Of a stretch of 9,072 bases of DNA, positions 5,470 to 9,072 are shown piece after piece. The notes under the pieces were generated by a model that made no database searches, was not told the origin of the DNA, and saw nothing but the letters and a program-made list of their open reading frames with translations. Each line of letters begins with the position of its first letter. The first letter of the stretch is position 1. Position numbers and translations under genes: made by a program. The stretch covers positions 1 to 9,072 of the forward strand of contig JAUWYD010000032.1 in assembly GCA_030616025.1 (NCBI GenBank), written 5' to 3'. This DNA comes from Chloroflexota bacterium (GTDB lineage: Bacteria; Chloroflexota; Anaerolineae; UBA7937; B3-Chlor).

Positions 5470-7347
5470 ATGAGTGTCATTGACGAGATCAAGGACAGAA
5501 TAGAAATCGTGGAGTTCATCTCCGGCTATGTCCCGTTGCAGAAAGCGGGCCGGAACCACAAGGCGCTGTGTCCTTTCCATGCCGACACCACGCCATCGTT
5601 TGTGGTCTTTCCTGACGGTCAGAGATGGCATTGCTTTGGGGCTTGCGCCATCGGTGGAGATGTCTTCACCTTTCTGATGAAGAAGGAGAACCTGGAGTTC
5701 TCCGAGGCGTTGCGCTTGTTGGCTCAGCGAGCGGGGATACCTCTAGCTCCGCGGACGGAGGTGCAGAAGGCAGAGGACGAGCGGCACAGGTTACTCCGTG
5801 AGATCAACTCCGCGGCCGCTCAATACTTCCACCATCTTGTCGTCCATTCCCCTGAAGGACAAGTAGCGCGAGAATACCTGGCTGGACGGCAGATGTCGGA
5901 AGAAATATGGAGGACTTTCCAGTTAGGCTATGCTCTGTCCGATTGGGAGGCTCTGAACCATCACCTGACGACGAAGGGGTATCAGGAAGCCGATGTGTTT
6001 GCCGCCGGTTTGACCGTAGAGCGGGAGAGCGGTGGATACTATGACCGTTTCCGGCGCCGCTTGGTCTTTCCTATCTGTGATGACAGGGGCGGTGTCGTGG
6101 GGTTCGGTGGACGCGCCTTGGATGATTCCTTGCCGAAATACGTGAACACTGCTCAGACCCCCCTTTTCGACAAGAGAAGCATGCTCTACGGGATGCATGT
6201 GTCCAAAGGGGCCATCCGCGAACAAGCCACAGCCATCATCGTGGAGGGATACATGGACGTGCTGATGGCTCATCAGCACGGATTCAACAATGTCGTTGCC
6301 TCCATGGGCACCGCTCTGACCGAGAATCAAGTCCGAGCCTTGAGGAGGCTCACCAAGAGCTTTACTCTGGCTATGGACGCCGACGCCGCTGGAGAGCAGG
6401 CGAGCCTGAGGGGCCTCGAGGTGGTCAAGAGGCACTACGGCGTGGAGCACCGTCAGAGCCCTGAGGTCAGGGAGGCCTACCAGCACATATGGCTGAAGAG
6501 GTATGTTGACGCCAATATCAAGGTCATCACCATGCCCAGCGGACGGGACCCCGATGATGTGATCAGAGAGGATCCCAAACAATGGGTGCAGCTGGTGGAG
6601 CAGGCCTTGCCGCTGATGGACTACTACTTCCAGGTAGCCGCCGCCGATAAGGACCTTGACTCCGCTCAAGGGAAGTCTGAGCTGGTTCACCAGTTGCTGC
6701 CCCTGATCGGAGAGCTAGCAGACGGGATCGAGCGAGCCTACTACTTGCAGAAACTTGCTCGCCTGGTTAGAATAGACGAGAGAACACTGGCTGCCGAGAT
6801 GACGCGGTACAGGTCAAGGATCAAGGCAGGAATGCCGGTTGCGGACGACGCCTTGTCACCCATCTTCAGACCTTCGTTCGCACTGGAGAACTATTGCCTC
6901 ACTTTGCTGCTCAAGGCTCCTGATTCCATTCGAGAGCTCCAATTGTTGACGCCCGACGATTTCCTTGCGATAGAGAACCGCTCCATCTTCCTGGCTCTGC
7001 TGGACGCTGTACAGCGAGAGGGTGGCTTTGACTTTGGCCAGTTTCGCGCCGCACTAGATCCGGTCCTGGCTCAGCATCTGGATGCTGTGCTTGAGGGCGA
7101 GGCGAAGGGACCCGCCTTGCCTGATGAGGAGTTGCCTGAGGAGATGCGGCGTACCGTGTCGAGGATGATGGATCGAAATGACCGAAGGGAGCTGGAGGAA
7201 CTGGAGAGCCTCCTTCGCGATGCCGTGGAGCGGGGTGATGATGAGTCCGCTCTGCGAGGCAGGGTTGATTCCCTCAGACAGAGGATCCAGGGGCGTCAGA
7301 AGGAAAGTGGGGATAAGAGCGCTTGGCTGAAGGACGGCACAAGGTGA
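5470..7347 (+). CDS. dnaG: DNA primase DnaG
   Basis: DnaG makes the RNA primers for chromosomal replication and works with the replicative helicase. The 625-residue product has an N-terminal zinc ribbon with C34, H37, C55 and C59. The last pair is CFGAC, one residue longer than the usual CFGC, a form I associate with Chloroflexota. The RNA polymerase core and TOPRIM domain follow, with the catalytic E259 in EGYMDV and the metal-binding D303 and D305 in MDADAAG, where many homologues have DGD. About 20 extra residues lie between this motif and the MPSGRDPDDVI segment (355-364). The C-terminal part (about 470-625) is helical and charged, consistent with the helicase-binding region. The start follows rny by 16 bases with only a weak GAG ribosome site, suggesting translational coupling. 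rpoD follows after 51 bases, as in the macromolecular synthesis operon. Confidence 0.97.
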   Translation: MSVIDEIKDRIEIVEFISGYVPLQKAGRNHKALCPFHADTTPSFVVFPDGQRWHCFGACAIGGDVFTFLMKKENLEFSEALRLLAQRAGIPLAPRTEVQKAEDERHRLLREINSAAAQYFHHLVVHSPEGQVAREYLAGRQMSEEIWRTFQLGYALSDWEALNHHLTTKGYQEADVFAAGLTVERESGGYYDRFRRRLVFPICDDRGGVVGFGGRALDDSLPKYVNTAQTPLFDKRSMLYGMHVSKGAIREQATAIIVEGYMDVLMAHQHGFNNVVASMGTALTENQVRALRRLTKSFTLAMDADAAGEQASLRGLEVVKRHYGVEHRQSPEVREAYQHIWLKRYVDANIKVITMPSGRDPDDVIREDPKQWVQLVEQALPLMDYYFQVAAADKDLDSAQGKSELVHQLLPLIGELADGIERAYYLQKLARLVRIDERTLAAEMTRYRSRIKAGMPVADDALSPIFRPSFALENYCLTLLLKAPDSIRELQLLTPDDFLAIENRSIFLALLDAVQREGGFDFGQFRAALDPVLAQHLDAVLEGEAKGPALPDEELPEEMRRTVSRMMDRNDRRELEELESLLRDAVERGDDESALRGRVDSLRQRIQGRQKESGDKSAWLKDGTR

Positions 7348-7388
7348 GAAGAAGCTGCGATCTTCGTCCGACCTTGATCACGGAAAGT

Positions 7389-7392
7389 GGAG
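7389..7392 (+). promoter_or_regulatory. Ribosome-binding site that sets the rpoD start
   Basis: GGAG lies six bases before the ATG at 7399. An in-frame GTG at 7387 overlaps this site and has only GGAAA directly against it. The ATG is preferred, and the difference is four residues. Confidence 0.6.
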
Positions 7393-7398
7393 CTGAGG

Positions 7399-9057
7399 AT
7401 GACCGACCCCTCTGAGCGAAGCTCAGACCAGGAACCAGTGGAAGGAGAAGCCTCCAAGGGTGAGAAGGGCGACCTCCCTGGGCCAAGGGCCGCGGCGGTC
7501 GATGCGTCGCCTGAGAAGCTTGCTGGAATGACGGCGGAAGAGGCTTCCGCGACCAAGGAGGATGACATCGATCTGTCCGTTGATGCTCTCCTTGACTTGG
7601 AGGGACTGGAAGCCAGTGATCCTGTACGGATGTACCTGAAGGAAATCGGCCACGTCTCTCTGTTGTCGCCTTCGGATGAGAAATGGCACAGCATGAAGAT
7701 GATGGGACCTCGGTACCTGGAGGGGATAAGACGGGAGGCTAATGGAGAGAGCCGGGAAGAGACGTGGCTGGAGATCGTTACCAAGGTTCACAAACTGCTG
7801 TGGGTGAACTGGAAAAGCATCACTGAGCTGGCTGGTCAGTTGGGGGTGCCTACTCTAGATCTTGCTAAGCTCGCTGATGAGGTAGAGGCGATCTCGCAAC
7901 CTGTTCTACACTTGGGCCAAGAATCTTACCTGGGGGCGTATCTCAACAGTATCGGTGAGGAGGACTTTGTCGAGACAGATGAACTGGCCCTAGTCTTGGA
8001 CTCATCCGAGAGGGAGGCAGGCTCTGAGCAAGAGGGGCTGCTCGAGATGGAATGGGACATGCTTACCAGGAAGATACATGATCTCTGTCTGGATCTATAT
8101 CTCCTACCAAGCGAATTGAGGGAGCTCATAGGATCCCACTTCCGCAAGAGAGGGAGGATCCCGACTGCCCGAAAGTATCTGCCCGTGGCCCGGGAGAGCG
8201 AAAGCGTCGTCGCGGACAGGTTTCGAACGGTGGACGTCTTAGCCACCTTTTCCCGGAAAGTCCTGATCGTGGCCAACTTGCGCCTGGTCGTGAGCGTGGC
8301 CAAGCAATACATGGGACGGGGAATTTCGTTCCTCGACATCATACAGGAAGGAAACATTGGCTTGCTGCGAGCGGTGGAGAAGTTCGACTATCGCCGTGGT
8401 TTCAAGTTCAGTACCTATGCCACCTGGTGGATCCGACAGGGTATCGGCCGGGCTATCGCGGATCAAGGGCGTACCATCCGCATCCCCATCCATGTGGTGG
8501 AGGACATCAACCGAGTGCTGCGGGCCTCGCGCTATTTGACGCAGGAGTTGGGAAGAGAGCCATCGGCTGATGAGATAGCCTTGCAGATGGAGGGACTGCT
8601 GTCCGAGGAGGAGAAACAGGCCATTGCGGAGGCGCAGAGCACCAATGAGCCCCTCGATTCGATTTTGCAGCGAAGGTGGCGAAGGGCAGCGGCCAAGGTG
8701 AGGCGCATTGTCCGCATCTCCCAGGAACCGATGTCTTTGGAGATGCCCATCGGGAGCGGAGAAGATAGCTCCCTTGCAGATTTCATAGAGGATGAATCGA
8801 TCCCCGGCCCCATAGATACCGCTTCGCAGGAGTTGCTTCGAGAGCAGATGAGGGACCTCTTGGACTCGTTAAGTCCCAGAGAGCGTGGGGTCTTGGAATT
8901 GCGTTTCGGCCTCAAGGACGGGGAAAGCCGGACCCTGGAGGACGTGGGGAGGATCTTTGGCGTGACCCGGGAGCGAGTCCGCCAGATAGAGGCGAAGGCG
9001 TTGAGAAAGCTCCGGCATCCCAAGTCGAGTCGCAAGTTGCGAGACTACTTGGCGTGA
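7399..9057 (+). CDS. rpoD: Primary RNA polymerase sigma factor (sigma-70/SigA)
   Basis: This is the housekeeping sigma factor that directs RNA polymerase to most promoters. The 552-residue product starts with a weakly conserved, acidic segment (1-73). Region 1.2 begins at D74 (DPVRMYLKEIG). A spacer of about 190 residues then separates it from region 2.1 at N293 (NLRLVVSVAKQYMGRG). Regions 2.2-2.4 contain QEGNIGLLRAVEKF and YATWWIRQ, with Q347 matching Q437 of Escherichia coli, which contacts the -10 box. G350 stands where E. coli has T440. Region 3 carries an extra segment of about 30 residues (400-430). Region 4.2 has the full helix-turn-helix VTRERVRQIEAKALRKLRHP (522-541), with R524, E525 and R528 for -35 contact. 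The gene follows dnaG by 51 bases and is probably co-transcribed with it. Only 15 bases follow its stop, with no terminator visible. Confidence 0.96.
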   Translation: MTDPSERSSDQEPVEGEASKGEKGDLPGPRAAAVDASPEKLAGMTAEEASATKEDDIDLSVDALLDLEGLEASDPVRMYLKEIGHVSLLSPSDEKWHSMKMMGPRYLEGIRREANGESREETWLEIVTKVHKLLWVNWKSITELAGQLGVPTLDLAKLADEVEAISQPVLHLGQESYLGAYLNSIGEEDFVETDELALVLDSSEREAGSEQEGLLEMEWDMLTRKIHDLCLDLYLLPSELRELIGSHFRKRGRIPTARKYLPVARESESVVADRFRTVDVLATFSRKVLIVANLRLVVSVAKQYMGRGISFLDIIQEGNIGLLRAVEKFDYRRGFKFSTYATWWIRQGIGRAIADQGRTIRIPIHVVEDINRVLRASRYLTQELGREPSADEIALQMEGLLSEEEKQAIAEAQSTNEPLDSILQRRWRRAAAKVRRIVRISQEPMSLEMPIGSGEDSSLADFIEDESIPGPIDTASQELLREQMRDLLDSLSPRERGVLELRFGLKDGESRTLEDVGRIFGVTRERVRQIEAKALRKLRHPKSSRKLRDYLA

Positions 9058-9072
9058 GTTGACTAATCGTTG

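Overview
The window is a bacterial chromosomal segment of moderately high GC. It holds five complete genes on the plus strand, recA, recX, rny, dnaG and rpoD. One gene on the minus strand, transcribed divergently from recA, runs off the left edge. Several sequence habits fit the Chloroflexota, perhaps a Dehalococcoidia-like lineage: a DnaG zinc ribbon with an extra residue between its last two cysteines, a primary sigma factor with an insert in region 3 ending in an RRWRRA segment, and a RecA P-loop reading GPEGSGKT. This placement comes from remembered family features and was not tested by a search.

Region by region: positions 1-1637 (minus) encode at least 545 residues of a protein resembling the DUF1156/adenine-specific DNA methylase group. 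It is uninterrupted and lacks only its end. Its cofactor-binding motif I is partly preserved, but its catalytic DPPY-type motif reads APAPYY, so it may not be an active methylase. Positions 1638-1778 are a divergent promoter region with a good sigma-70 promoter for recA, an extended -10 element for the minus gene and an imperfect SOS-like box. RecA follows at 1779-2873. Positions 2874-3240 carry no convincing protein gene. They hold several hairpins, three copies of the anti-Shine-Dalgarno-like heptamer CTCCTTT and a near-ideal Rho-independent terminator only 17 bases before the recX start codon. RecX, RNase Y, DnaG primase and the primary sigma factor then follow with short gaps.

Together the plus-strand genes cover homologous recombination and its modulation (RecA, RecX), mRNA turnover at the membrane (RNase Y), replication priming (DnaG) and housekeeping transcription (RpoD). 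The dnaG-rpoD pair matches the core of the classic macromolecular synthesis operon, here without rpsU and joined to a recA-recX-rny block. The most unusual items are the structured recA-recX intergenic region, a candidate 3'UTR-derived small RNA and/or attenuator, and the apparently degenerate methylase-like protein divergent from recA.
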